Both the position numbers and the translations under genes were made by a program. Shown here piece after piece: positions 21,283 to 32,102 of a stretch of DNA of 64,000 nucleotides. The notes under the pieces were generated by a model. It made no database searches. It had not been told where the DNA came from and was given only the letters and a program-made list of their open reading frames with translations. Position 1 is the first letter of the stretch. Each line of letters begins with the position of its first letter. Origin of the DNA: Axinella damicornis (lineage: Eukaryota; Porifera; Demospongiae; Axinellida; Axinellidae); the NCBI GenBank assembly GCA_963931865.1, contig OZ007507.1, positions 14,938,450 through 15,002,449 on the forward strand, read 5' to 3'.

Positions 21283-23045
21283 GACCTTATTGCGCGTATT
21301 ACCAAGGCGAGGCAGTTACCTGCATGATTCTGATTTTCATTAAGCCAGTTAGAATTTAATAATGCTGATGAACACCAACAGGAAGCATGAATTGTAATGT
21401 CACAAATCAGTACGCTATGCAGTAATCTATAATTTAGCTAGCTATGTAGGTAAAGTCGCCTTTGGCCCTTTTGGTAGCTATCTAACTGAACCCAATCCGG
21501 ACCAGAATGACTAGAAGTTATTATTTGCGGACCTGGTGTACCCGTCTAGTCTAGAGTCTGCATCACCTCACTTACTCTTCACTGATTCAATGTCCTGCAA
21601 TCCTCTGAGCATGTCCGAACAGGCAATAGGCATACTTACTCCAGCTCGAACTTCAGTATTAATAGACCAGCTCAACTCAACATCAAGTCTGAGTTCAGCT
21701 TTTTTATCTGGCTTTCAATAGAGCGACTGCAGGACATTGAATTAGGTGAGTGTAGACTGGACTCTTATTCTGGACCTGGAGTTCTATCGAATGTCCATTA
21801 ATTTGTCCAGGTATTGACCTCCTACCCACTCAGTTACCTTGAACCATGGCTATTACCGTATGGCGTATAATTAAAATCTGACCCGTAGGACAGCTTTGTG
21901 CAGTATAAAGCAACCTTCGCTGGGTCTAGCAATTGTACCATTAGTGCAAGAAGGTCAACTAAAAGTTTAACATATATAGGTCTCTATGGTATGAACATTA
22001 TGGTTACTGTATAAGGGACTTTTCGTAGGGCTGCCAAGTCGAACAACAGCCATGATACTGCCCCATATTGAAAGAGAAACTGGACCAATTCACCAGCATT
22101 CCTCAAGTAAAACACGGGAGCATTGCAGGAACTGCACAAATAGTATGCTATTGGAGTTGTATAGACGGACAGATCCGTTTTGTCACAATAGCTATGTTGA
22201 GGAATTGAAACTGCATTCAAAAAATGAGGGATGACTAGTGGCATGGTTAAGGCTTGGTTTTGGCCTATAACTCTCTTGCTAGGGAGATCACAATCAATAG
22301 TAAGTGATGCTGATTACAGCAGAGGCCGAGGAGCATATATAGATGCTGGGCTTCTCACTGGACTTCTTCTAGAGTGCACCGATCTTGTTATCTTGTGTGC
22401 CGAGGAATTCCATTACTATTATGCATGTGTATGAAGAGTGGTCATTTTTTTGGTGGGTATTAGGTACTAATTACAGTGGGTGGCTCTATATCTGACGTCC
22501 ATGAGCGTGGAACTGGAGTCGAGCATACATTAAGTTCCAAACAATTTTGATGCAAACCACCCAAAATTGGAAAAAGCCTATAAATTATAGTACGTACTTC
22601 CAGATGGCTGATCACTTCTATGCACTTCTTGTTTGTAGATGCACTACTGGTGGCTGTTTTTCCTGATACTGAGCTGCTTTCACTGTGGCACAGGTACATG
22701 AATACATTACGCAATCCCAGTGCTTATACATACAAACATTATTTGCTGACCAATGTGGCACTGTTTGCTGATTTGCTTCATAGTAACTGTGTGTGCACAT
22801 ACGTAACAGGCTGGCATGTACATGATACATAAAAGCACACAATGTCGTGAATTAAATCAAGCTATAATGCATTGTACAATAATTGCCTTCCAACAAGCAT
22901 GGACTGATTGACCCATAGCGAACATGGAGCTGGTTTATGAACATGGACACAGGGACAGGCACCATGAGTTGAGTGTTCAATACTCAGGTTGGCAATAATA
23001 ATGCCAAAATAGCCAGCGGTGGCATTCTCCGGTCAGACATTGTAA
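21283..23045 (+). other. Distal left arm, no gene supported
   Basis: An ORF at 22052-22244 is kept almost unchanged in the inverted copy (34863-35129), reading ILPHIERETGPIHQHSSSK. Conservation over two recent copies is weak evidence. No domain recognised. Confidence 0.35.
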
Positions 23046-23163
23046 TCAGTACCGTAGTCGCACGTTATTAGGCGCATGCGCCTATAACTCCACAGGAAGG
23101 AGATATGCGAATAACGAATATTTTTATAATGACATTCCTCGAATAGGAAGTGCGCTTCAATTA

Positions 23164-23640
23164 GAATTATAGCTCCGTAGGATCTAAAATGGGAGCTGTC
23201 TCCATATAACTTGTCCCATGACTGCGTCACTCACGTGCTGTTCATTACTATACACAGTACACCTGGTACGTACGTGATTCGTGTGCGTCACTGGTTCGTG
23301 CGGTTCGGTTCGTTGAACCGCACGAACCAGTGAACCGCACGAACCAGTGAACCTCACGAACCAGTGAACCAGTGAACCGCACGAACCAGTGAACCGCACG
23401 AACCAGTGAACCTCACGAACCAGTGAACCAGTGAACCGCACGAACCAGTGAACCGCACGAACCAGTGAACCTCACGAACCAGTGAACCAGTGAACCGCAC
23501 GAACCAGTGACCCGCACGAACCAGTGACGCACACGAATAACGTACGTACCAGGTGTACTGTGTATATTAATGAACAGCACGTGAGTGACGCAGTCATGGG
23601 ACAAGTTATATGGAGACAGCTCCAAAAGATCTCTGTTGGG
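23164..23640. repeat. Foldback repeat with a GAACCAGTGAACC minisatellite in its loop
   Basis: Inverted arms of about 105 bases (23179-23285 and 23525-23630), sharing TGTCTCCATATAACTTGTCC and ACTGCGTCACTCACGTGCTG, flank 230 bases of tandem GAACCGCACGAACCAGTGAA units with a second variant ACCTCACG. Units form a longer period of roughly 54-62 bases. ORFs through it (RFTGSCGSLV repeats) are artefacts. Confidence 0.85.
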
Positions 23641-23752
23641 GGGAATTGTATACTTCACTGTTTTGTGTGATCATCCCTACCTTGTTTCCTTACTTTTTGC
23701 CTTTCTGGTATCCCTACATCCTGTTACATTTTAAAATGTTTTTGATTACTTG
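23637..23752 (+). mobile_element. 3' end fragment of the Helitron-like family
   Basis: Matches the last 115 bases of the elements at 42424 and 54567: GTATACTTCACTGTTTTGTG, the CATCCTGTTACATTTTAAAA palindrome, and GATTACTTG followed by T. The 5' part is missing. Confidence 0.6.
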
Positions 23753-24473
23753 TATAATTACTAGTGGAATGTGTGACATTGTGGAGCGAGCGTGAGCGAA
23801 TGCATGTGCGAAATTAGCTATGTGGAACAGTTGTACGTACAAGACTGTCATCAGAATGTGACTAGCTAAAGACATGAAAACAGCTCAGGTCACAGACTAT
23901 CACACCAAAAGTAGACTGTCGCATATGCACAACACAGAGTGAGGCTAGCTGAAGCAGTCTAGTGGCGATATGGCAGGTATTAAACACAAAACCTATAGCT
24001 ATGCATGCTGCACACTGGTCCAGCACACCAATGATGATTGTGCTCTGCAGGACATGTACATGTAGCTACAGCTCTGAGGTCAATGAATAGGTAGTCACCA
24101 GCGGTGTTCATCTTTGCTGTCGCCACTGGGGAGGTACAGAGGTAGGTAGTTGGGCGGTCGTCTGACAACGAAATTAAGTGACGAATACCAACCTCCGACA
24201 AGATCAGCCTAGTAGCCAGTTTGGAAAGCGGCATGGAGTTTGGTTCCATTGTAACAGTTCCACATAGCAATCACATGAGAACCCAATCCCTGAGAGACAC
24301 TCACAAGGAATTTATTTTTTGCATTACAGAATATGACACTGAAGTCTATAATCTAATATGAACAATTCTGAAGCTTCACTTTGTCTCACTTTTCTACATG
24401 TACCAAGTACTCTGGACATAATACAAAAGAGTGGTAACCAACAAAATTGTTCGTGTGCAGTGTCATGAACACA
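23753..24473. other. Downstream of receptor gene A, nothing supported
   Basis: No exon, RNA gene or repeat recognised. A 96-codon ORF on the minus strand (23980-24270) has no known domain. Confidence 0.35.
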
Positions 24474-24604
24474 TCAGTGGTAAGCACCGACAACTCCATA
24501 AGCAGGGCATGGTTCGGTGGGAACAATGGTCGCAGTCCTGGAATGGCTCATCCTGGTCACAGTCTCGTATGCCTGATTAAAGTGCATTACTGTCTCGTCC
24601 TTCT
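24474..24604 (-). CDS. Last cytoplasmic-tail exon, receptor gene A
   Basis: After a TTTCATCAG acceptor it reads EKDETVMHFNQAYETVTRMS, then an Ala-Thr-Val-Pro stretch, PAYGVVGAYH and TGA. The PAYG(V)V ending is like the AYGPV ending of genes 1 and B. Two or three tyrosines sit in Y-x-x-V contexts (YETV, YGVV), possible SH2-domain docking sites. The acceptor could also be two bases further on (phase 0). The link to gene A is by strand, position and motif type only. Confidence 0.55.
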
Positions 24605-25159
24605 CTGATGAAATAAAAGAAAACCATGAGGTCAGCCACTGGATGAGAGTCGAGTAGGTGATCAAATATAATGACTCTAGCAGAAGCAGGAAAATATCAG
24701 ATATGCTCTACAAGTTGTGATAAATTAATGTAGCTGCTATACACAACGCACAGTAATAGCTGGTGATTGATAGCAGATTGATTGGCTAAAGTATGTGTGC
24801 AAAAGTGTAATAGCTTGTTGATTATATGAAAGATGATTGGAGATATGCAGTGCAGTGCCAAATGAATATATAATTCAGCTCCTGCACGACATTGATGACA
24901 AAGTACAAGTACTTATTGATTGAAATAGCCATTATCCCTGTCGCAAAAGTAGCAGACCCAAAAGACCATACTCAGAAATGATCAGTAGTCAAAGCACGGG
25001 TTGTGCATTAGGGATTACAGCACATGTGACTGGCATTTTCTTAGTATGAGTAACTGGCATTCTAGGTGCAATAAACTGCACAAGGATTGTCAGTTGTTGC
25101 ATGTCATCACCTTTAGCAGGCTTTGGGACACATGGTTTGGCAGAGGGCTTGATGCTCAC
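24605..25159 (-). other. Intron region between tail exons of gene A
   Basis: No exon or repeat recognised. Confidence 0.3.
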
Positions 25160-25186
25160 CTCTGCATATTCTGGACCTTCTGGGTG
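25160..25186 (-). CDS. Mini-exon HPEGPEYAE, gene A tail
   Basis: 27 nt between CTCCCAG and GTGAGC, phase 0-0, encoding HPEGPEYAE. With the next residue it could form a Y-A-E-x motif. Short tail exons, each with one tyrosine motif, fit a signalling tail. The assignment rests on splice sites and motif. Confidence 0.45.
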
Positions 25187-25325
25187 CTGGGAGCAAGGAG
25201 GGGGGGATGGAAAGGGGAGAGGGAGGGAAAGATGGGAGAGGTAGTACACAGAGCTTGGAGGGAGGGAGAGGGAGTCAGAAACGGTCAATGATACACCATC
25301 ACCTGCATGGCATCATCGTACTCAC

Positions 25326-25364
25326 GTTGCTTCCAAGAGGGAGATCATACTGTGGTTCAACATC
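25326..25364 (-). CDS. Mini-exon DVEPQYDLPLGSN, gene A tail
   Basis: 39 nt between CCCTCCAG and GTGAGT, phase 0-0, encoding DVEPQYDLPLGSN. Y-D-L-P is a Y-D-x-P motif, which in Cas-family adaptors binds the SH2 domain of Crk when phosphorylated. Whether it acts so here is inference. It joins in phase with the exon at 25160. Confidence 0.5.
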
Positions 25365-25436
25365 CTGGAGGGAAACAAGAAAGTACTCTGAAACTATAAG
25401 GTGAAAAATTGCTGAAGGGAATAACGCACGGAGAAA

Positions 25437-25765
25437 ATGAAGGGTACGGGGAGAGGGAGGCCAGGGAGGGAGGGAAGGAGGGAAAGAGGGGGGAGAGGGA
25501 GGAAGGAAGGAGGGAAGGGAGGGAGGGAGGGATGGAGCAAGAGAGGGAGGGAGGGAGGGAGGGAGGAGGGAGGGAGGGAGGGAGGGAGGGAGGGAGGGAG
25601 GGAGGGACGGACGGAGGGAAGGAGGGAGGGATGGAGGGAGGGAGGGAACGAGGGGGAGATAGTAAATGGAGGTGGGAGGGAGGGGGAGGGAGGGTGAGAG
25701 GGAGGGACGGAGGGAGGGAGAGAGGAAAGGAGGGGGAAGGAAGGGGATGGAGGAAAGAGGGAGAT
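25437..25765. repeat. GGGA-rich purine tract
   Basis: About 330 bases of GGGAGGGAGGGA and GGAAGGA units with all purines on the + strand, inside an intron of gene A. The G-run spacing could form G-quadruplexes or triplex DNA. ORFs on both strands are low-complexity artefacts. Confidence 0.9.
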
Positions 25766-26004
25766 TATAGGTAGCCTCATTCCTAGGTCCACCTAACAGA
25801 TTTATGTCACTGTGTATTTTGCTATGTAATTTGCAGTTACATAGCTGTGAAGTGGTGAAGTTACCTCTTGCACACGTTGCTAACAGTTACCTGTCTTGTG
25901 CTCGGTTAGAACAGTATGTTGTTTGAACTTGTTTCTCACTACGCAAGTATACATGGGGGTAAATTACCTCCTGTTAGACCCTGAGCTCCAAGTATATAAT
26001 ACAC

Positions 26005-26483
26005 CAGTGGCGGATCCAGGATTTCAAAAAGGGGGGTTCTTTTATATGCAGGGCCGCATGTAGTGCACAGAGGTGTGGATAGCTGATCAGTCCACGCGAA
26101 GCGTGGAAAATGTTTTCGCCTTTATTTTTCAGTTATCAGGATGGGGTCTCGTGGCACCTTCGTGCTTTGCATTGCAAGTTCCAGATGTAAAAGGATTGCA
26201 GGACCTGGGGCCGCCATGTGCTTCCGTTTCTTGCTCAAATTTCGCTCACGCAATGTAATACTTACACGTAGGGATCGTGGTCTCGTTCCCAAGCCGTTCG
26301 GTTTCAGCCAGGAGTTGCAATGTAACGGCAGCTAGTTAGTAACTGAACGCTCGATGTTGCCCTCGATGCTCGATGCCTGCTGCTGCGCGGGCCCAAAGGT
26401 AAGTAAGGTAAGTTCTTTATTAATTCAACTGTAAGAAGGGGGGTTTGACCGAACCCAACGAACTACCCCTGGATCGGCCACTG
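26005..26483. mobile_element. Non-autonomous DNA transposon, TIR CAGTGGCGGATCCAGG
   Basis: Left end CAGTGGCGGATCCAGG, right end (inverted) CAGTGGCCGATCCAGGGG. TACAC flanks both ends (26000-26004 and 26484-26488). The TIR resembles hAT-superfamily ends that start CAGTGGCGGA. hAT usually makes 8-bp duplications, so the visible 5-bp match may be a partly decayed site or a subclass. The interior shares AGTCCACGCGAAGCGTGG-like sequence with the pair at 61149-62351. Confidence 0.65.
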
Positions 26484-27269
26484 TACACCCACCTACCCAC
26501 CCACACACACACACACACACAAACGGCATGTTCTTTACTCTGTACATTAACAACCAAGTTACCCAGCTAAACCAGTACATGTTGACAGTTGCTACGAGGA
26601 TGTTTACCTCCACATTCTGTTATGGTAGTTTAGTTTGTCTTTGGATATGCACACAAGAACTAGTGGAATCCATAACAAGTCCACTACAACAGTAACACTG
26701 AGAGGTAGGTATGTACGAAACACAAACAGTGAATGTTTACATTCATCAAATGGAGTTATGTAAATATGAAGAGGCATATGTACATTACGTACATTTGGGG
26801 TGAGCGTAAACAAACAGTATCCAATAAAATAAAATGGTTTGCATGGTTTTGATTAAGTCAAGTATTACTGTAGTGGGTAATTTTCCACTATATGTGGGGC
26901 TCACTCACATCAACCAGCTATACACAAGTAGCTTTGTGTCCAGGCCTTCATTGTAATACCAGAACATAATACATCATTTGTGGTATGAACAACACAGAAC
27001 GACAGACCTGGGGCCTAGTAATGAATCTGGAAGGCAGGTGTGGTGAAGCTCTGGAACAAGGCTGTCTACTTATGACCATTCCAGTGGACAGGAATGTGTA
27101 GCTAGTTATGTTAGTGCATTTCATCTTGCAGTATATCAAACTCACTTTTCATACTACAAACGACCAAATCTGAATAGGAACAACCTTGAAATGGGGCCAG
27201 TATTTGAAGTGTAGCAAGTAAGTAATTTGCTCCAGTAGTATCAAAGTGCTAGTATGGCCATCCACTCAC
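26484..27269 (-). other. Gene A intron, (AC)n run at 26500-26520
   Basis: A short CACACACACA microsatellite follows the TIR element. No exon recognised. Confidence 0.4.
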
Positions 27270-27295
27270 GTTTAGCATGGATGGGGCTGGCGTTA
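27270..27295 (-). CDS. Possible mini-exon of the gene A tail
   Basis: 26 nt between a CAATCCAG acceptor and GTGAGT donor. Reads (S)NASPIHAK in the phase left by the exon at 27904. Its end phase does not match the exon at 25326, so either an exon is missing or this is a chance pair of splice sites. Confidence 0.25.
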
Positions 27296-27345
27296 CTGGA
27301 TTGTCATCCACAACACAATAAATTGCCACATCATTTCTGTGTGCG

Positions 27346-27580
27346 TGAGTTCGAGTGTGTGCGTGTGTGTGTGTGTGTGCGTGCATGTATGTTTGTGTTA
27401 TGTGTACATACATGCATGTGCATGCGTATACACATGAGTGTGCATCATGCATGTGTGTGTGTGTGTATGTGTGAGTGTGTGAGTGAGTGTGTGTGTGTGC
27501 ATGTATGTTTAAATTGTGTGTGCGTGCATGTGCGGGTGCGGGTATGTGCATGTGCGAGTGCATGTACACACAAGTCATGT
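27346..27580. repeat. GT/TGCATG-rich microsatellite
   Basis: Irregular GTGTGTG and GCATGTG tracts over about 235 bases, giving His/Cys-rich ORFs on both strands that I reject as genes. Confidence 0.85.
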
Positions 27581-27903
27581 GCACATCATGAATGAGAGGG
27601 AGAGGATATTTACAACAGCCACTTTCTGTGTTCTTGTTGCTACACTGGTATATAATGAGAGTGCCAACCATTCTAAATTCTGTTCTGGACAGATGTTACA
27701 CGATTGCAGGTCTGTTACTGAACTCCCTATACTGTGAATAATTAGGACAGGAATGATCTAGGAACCAGAGTAGAGAACTACATGCAGTATGCTGAGTTTG
27801 AAACTTACAGTGGGGGTAACAATAATTAATATGACACTGGTTTGAATTGCTAACTCAAAATACAAATACCATAATGTCGGGAGATTCTCAGCATCTCACT
27901 CAC

Positions 27904-27931
27904 CTTTGAGGTTGAGACTTTGAGGTAACAT
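27904..27931 (-). CDS. Possible mini-exon DVTSKSQPQ, gene A tail
   Basis: 28 nt between TATGCAG and GTGAGT. In the phase given by the TM exon it reads DVTSKSQPQ and leaves phase 2. It directly follows the TM exon in transcription order. Support is splice sites and phase only. Confidence 0.35.
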
Positions 27932-28856
27932 CTGCATACAGAGACAAGATGGTTACAGCTAGTAACATTGCCATGTCACAATACACACTTTAGAATTTAG
28001 GGATGGGATGGGTAGAGACATTTCTCAATGTTTCTTTGCTTTTACGAGACGTAGAGTAGGACATGTCACCACTAAAATCCTTAAACGTTTTAGACAGAAT
28101 TTTGTACTTTCTTGCTTGTCAGCTTTTAAGAGCACATGAAACGTGTAGCTTAGGGTGACTTCATAAAATTAGTACGGGTACAGGATATGTGCCTTGATAT
28201 TAAAAGTCTTGCTATGTCGAGAAAGGTAAGCTGCATCTTGTCACAGTGACGATGAACCTGGACCATAGCCTATTCCTCTGGGCGGCAGGTTTTGATGCTT
28301 CATTAGCATTATGCCATGCATTATAGATGTTGCTGTCAGTTATTATCTTTGGATAGAAGTGGGTGGGGCTTCATCAGAGAGCTCACTAACATCATGTTTG
28401 CGAGTGTTTTGTGAACTGCTAGACAGTATCATTCTGTGTGTGTACTTGGTTTGGGGTTTGTAGCTTCTTTGGCCATTATCCTGCTACAGTGCATCGCTGT
28501 GGTCTCAAAATTTCCTTGTAGATGTCTAGTCATGCCTAATAAGCTACCACATTCTCTGGTACCTGTACTAGTAAACGTGACTAGCTTGAGAGGGAAATAC
28601 GTACATTGAAGACACACAACTGCAGTAAAATGGTGTCACATCAAACCTTCCATGAGTGGTTTGCTCCTCACAGGAGGAACTGCTGGTTTTCAGTGAAGCT
28701 ACTTTGGTAAGCCAGGTAGCAAGCTACATATTACGTATTCATGTCGCCTGTCACCCACTCAAGTTTTGCGGCATGCAGTGCAACTAGTCTACTTCAGAGG
28801 AAGCATTAGCTAAGTGGACTAAGATGTGTTGCTGACAAGATAAACTCCCTTCTCAC
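27932..28856 (-). other. Intron of gene A
   Basis: No exon or known repeat recognised. Confidence 0.4.
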
Positions 28857-29033
28857 CTGACCGTTTCCTTCATAAGACGACCACCACAATGACCACTGCT
28901 ACAACCAGGACAGCAACCACCAGTAGTACGATTATTATGGCAGCTATTGCCCCTCCACTCGTGCCTCCAGAGCTAGGGTCTGATGCTGGCGGCCCTGTTG
29001 GCGTTGTGTCTGATGTGCTTGATGGTGTCATGC
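28857..29033 (-). pseudogene. Transmembrane exon of receptor gene A with an in-frame TGA
   Basis: 177 nt, phase 1-1, from CCACCTCCAG to TCAG|GTGAGA. A Ser/Thr/Pro-rich stalk (MTPSSTSDTTPTGPP, GGTSGGA) is followed by about 24 hydrophobic residues, mostly Ile, Val, Ala and Leu. The next codon is TGA (28870-28872) and then AGG AAA CGG, a basic R-K-R. TGA stands where an Arg (CGA) would make the usual stop-transfer, so a single C-to-T change probably removed the whole tail. The splice donor after it is intact. It could also be an allele or sequencing error. Confidence 0.75.
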
Positions 29034-30448
29034 CTGGAGGTGGCATACCAACAAATACATTCAACGATGAGCTTGTGCATGTAACTTACAAACATATTGC
29101 ACGAGTCATTCTCACAAGTTGACAAATGAAAAAATACAGCACATGAGTGCAATAATAACATGCATGTAATTGTAAGTCAAACGTAAGTAATAAGAATGAA
29201 CTAACCCATGCAGCAATTAAAATGAACAATGCTTTAGGGATTGGATGGGACCGAGGATGTACTTGCAATCCCTATAAATTCACTCCAAATTTTGGCGGAA
29301 AATGTTTCACTTTCTTATCTTTCTTATTAGAGGGCAGACGTTATGATTGACCAGATATCTACATGCCGTGAACTGTTTTGCTATAGGCTATAATAATAGG
29401 CCATTGCTGATTTAGCACTAAACAGACCAGCATGACTATACTAAGGACAAGGACCACACTGTTGTGTTGAGCTTTATTGTTGCATTCGTCAACCAAAAAT
29501 GTAGCAATGGGGAACTATTGTTTCCCTCCCCAAATGAAAACAGCCGTTGAGATAAGGTGGCTTGCCACTACTGATCATGGTCATCACTTCCAGTGTGTAA
29601 AGGGCATATTCTGCACAAATTTGAAGATTGTGTAATGAATCGTGAAATACGTCTCAAAATTGCACTTGTAGCTTGCAGAACATCATGCACGTTCATATAA
29701 GCTGTGCTAGTGAAGGAAATAAAGTGTAATAAACTGCTGTCCCTTCCTGCACATTTCAGAGCTCAAGTTCTGGCCCTCCTTATGCACTGGATACCCACGT
29801 TCATTACTTCAGGCCGTAGCAAGCAGAAATGAAGTGGTCCAGCTAGATCGTCGAATTTTCCACACGTAGCACGGAGAAAGCATGGAAAGTATTAAGTCCA
29901 TGCGAAACAAAATATTTCCCAATTTCCAGCTGTCAAGAATCTATTGCCATGGAAACAGTATTTGTGACATACCGGACTGCTTAAGGCCATCACATGCAGA
30001 CACTGCTGAGAACGAGCCCGTCTTCAAAAGTGGTTGGGCCAAAACCCGACCAGTCGAACTGCTCGTTATGGGCATGTACATCCCCTTAGTCCTCAAAAGT
30101 GCTCTTTGCAGGTTGAACAGTAGCTGCAGATCCTTGATAGCCATCACAGTCTAGACTCTAGGTATGTACCTCATACTGCTACAGCAAATGACTGCCTAAG
30201 GCAACAAAGAGCATCACATTGGCAAATACCAAGGGCTCAAGAATGCACAATGATTGCGTATGCAATCATGAGACTGCATAGCACTTAACTTAAGGACAAT
30301 AGTTATTGTGTTACTCAATCAAGTTGTGTAAATATATAACCCAATTTGCGCAGAACATTATACAACAAGGAGGCTGGCACAATGTAGGCAGCTGTAGCAA
30401 TGAAACAATCAGAGAAAAGGAGACAGTTACTGTGTTCTCCCACTCTAC
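29034..30448 (-). other. Large intron of gene A
   Basis: No exon, TIR element or tandem repeat recognised; ORFs on both strands have no family. Confidence 0.4.
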
Positions 30449-30658
30449 CTGTTGGCAATGGTGGTATTATACTGCACACCACTTGAGAGGGGTCTGGGCT
30501 CCACATCTCATTTGTTTCACAGGTAGAACTTGCACTTGATGGAGTGAACCCTGACTGCTCACACTGGTAGAGTATCACTGAGCCCACTAAGGTGGTATTG
30601 TATGGCTCCACAGTCACTCCAGCGGCAGGGGTGGGATCCCTACACTCAATGGGACTGG
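30449..30658 (-). CDS. CCP exon, gene A (membrane-proximal)
   Basis: 210 nt, phase 1-1, TTTTCCAG acceptor and CAG|GTAGAG donor. Starts SPIECRDPTPAAGVTVEPYN, four cysteines, ends MWSPDPSQVVC plus a short SIIPPLPT linker. It is related to the exons at 10102 and 63373 by the V-E/Q-YNTT-hydrophobic pattern and the shared linker position. It joins in frame to the TM exon. Confidence 0.85.
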
Positions 30659-30893
30659 CTGGAAAATGACGAATAATTATGTTTATGGGATACTCTGCAA
30701 ACTGCAGGTCAGCCATTCACTTCCACTGCACCCATGGTCAGTCAATCTCAGGATGGTAAGAGTACCACTGGATTCTTGCCAAAGGGATCTGCGATATAAT
30801 GTATCTATCGTGGGTGCTCAGGTCATCCCAACATCCTTTATAGACCCGAAATGCTCTCTGCACAACTGGACTACCCACTTATGAATATCTTAC

Positions 30894-31073
30894 GTGTGCA
30901 CACAAGATCAGCTGGGTTTCGAGTCCAGTTTCCAGTTGTTCGACACATTGTCATTCTTTGTCCATTTGGAACAAACCCCTCGTTACATCCGTAGGATACC
31001 TCAGCACCCTCCAGTGTGTTTGGAATGGGTGCAATGGACCCATTCCCCGGCGGAGTAGGCACACTGCAGCTGA
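30894..31073 (-). CDS. CCP exon, gene A
   Basis: 180 nt, phase 1-1, AATCTAG acceptor and ACAC|GTAAGA donor. Reads SCSVPTPPGNGSIAPIPN, then EVSYGCNEGFVPNGQRM and a W-x-x-NPADLVC end. All four cysteines and the Trp are present. A second, truncated copy of this exon follows at 31155. Confidence 0.85.
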
Positions 31074-31261
31074 CTAGATTGAAAAGTGATTTCAGTGGTA
31101 ATTAAAAGGCGGAGAGAAAACGAAGCATAGTTATATGTACACCACATTTGGGGATGGAAAAAAACCCTCGTTACATCCGTAGGATATCTCAGCACCCTCC
31201 AGTGTGTTTTGATTGGGTGCAATGGACCCATTCCCAGGCAGAGTAGGCACACTGCAGCTGA
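31074..31261 (-). pseudogene. Truncated tandem copy of the CCP exon
   Basis: From 31261 down to about 31155 it repeats the first half of the exon at 31073 (CSVPTLPGNGSIAPNQN, EISYGCNEGF) and then runs into intron-type sequence (ATTTGGGGATG) with no second cysteine pair or donor. The intron flank AGTGATTTCAGTG(G/C)TAATT is also duplicated, so this is a direct segmental duplication of about 190 bases. It is probably not spliced in. Confidence 0.75.
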
Positions 31262-31647
31262 CTAGATTGAAAAGTGATTTCAGTGCTAATTGAAAGGCGG
31301 AGACAAAATGAAGCATGTACGTACATGAATGACACATTTGGGGATGTTGGTAAGGCACCAAATATGTAGACTATATGTGATCCTAATAACTGCACACTGA
31401 ATAGATAAGTTATCCCCTGAATGCAGCATTTGCCGTATCCATTCAGCTGTTCGTGCAAACGGAATGGGCATTGCTGATTGGTTGGCGTTTATATAGTTAC
31501 CAGTACAGATAGCTGATTACCAAAGATGGTGCTCATGGCTGTTATGTTATGTTTCTGCTAGTCACAATATCACATACTCAACCTTTATTGTGCAGCACGT
31601 TACCAGTGAGTAAAGGAACACAGGACCAGATAGGCACCACAACGTAC
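31262..31647 (-). other. Intron of gene A
   Basis: Its left part is the duplicated flank of the CCP exon. Nothing else is recognised. Confidence 0.4.
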
Positions 31648-31824
31648 TTGTACAGGTCGCATTGCCAGGGTTCGGACTCCACCCACTCCTAGTGCAATTA
31701 GCCATCATCCTCCCCACTGGAACACGACCTGGGTCACAGCTGTAGAACACCACTGAACCCTCTGTTGTGTCAGTGTAGCTCTCCAGAGATCCATTCCGTG
31801 GGACAGGTGGTTGATCACAGTCAA
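31648..31824 (-). CDS. CCP exon, gene A (VDCDQPP type)
   Basis: 177 nt, phase 1-1, ACTCCAG acceptor and ACAA|GTACGT donor. Reads VDCDQPPVPRNGSLES, VVFYSCDPGRVPVGRMM and WSPNPGNATC. It is the counterpart of the gene 1 exons at 251 and 10707, with which it shares NGSLESYT(D/N)TTEGS. Intact. Confidence 0.85.
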
Positions 31825-31922
31825 CTGGAGTTGAGATAATCAATCCCTTATGACAGCGCTATATGCAAATACTCAAACAATTGGAGGGGGATAGACCCTC
31901 CCAGCTTTCAAAGGACACTCAC

Positions 31923-32102
31923 ATGTGCACACATGTGTGGCAGGGTCAGGGTTCCACCTCGCATCTGCTCCGCATACAGCCATCCTTGTTGTACTTGGAA
32001 CAAACTGTGAGTTACATCTGAAGGATATCTCAGCTCCCTCAGTTGTGTTTTGATATGGCTCAATGAAGCCATTCCCAGGGGTAGCCGGGTCACTGCAGTT
32101 GA
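31923..32102 (-). CDS. CCP exon, gene A (NCSDPATPGNG type)
   Basis: 180 nt, phase 1-1, CCTCCAG acceptor and ACAT|GTGAGT donor. Reads NCSDPATPGNGFIEPYQN, AEISFRCNSQFVPS and WNPDPATHVC. It matches the gene B exon at 62850 in the ATPGNG...I-E-x-YQ(N/D)TTEGAEI block. Intact. Confidence 0.85.

Larger units (their letters stand above)
15345..23045 (+). repeat. Left arm of a large inverted duplication
   Basis: From about 15345 the sequence matches the reverse complement of 43653 downwards, and matching continues to about 23045 against 33912. Checkpoints: the last gene 2 exon (15592 with 42331), the gene 3 signal exon (16590 with 41329), the fused pseudogene (17592 with 39262), and the GTCAGACAT end (23035 with 33920). 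The arm carries an insertion at 20303-21282 missing from the other arm. Identity is high in all stretches I compared, with small indels, suggesting a recent event. Confidence 0.9.

Noticed and set aside
23184..23658. Minus-strand ORFs with repeated RFTGSCGSLV
   Set aside because: Translation of the GAACCAGTGAACC minisatellite; no start, splice or family support.
25394..25792. Glu/Gly/Arg-rich and Pro/Ser-rich ORFs of 120-130 codons
   Set aside because: Both strands of the GGGA microsatellite are open; low complexity only.
27249..27671. His/Thr-rich and Cys/Val-rich ORFs
   Set aside because: Translation of GT/TGCATG repeats.
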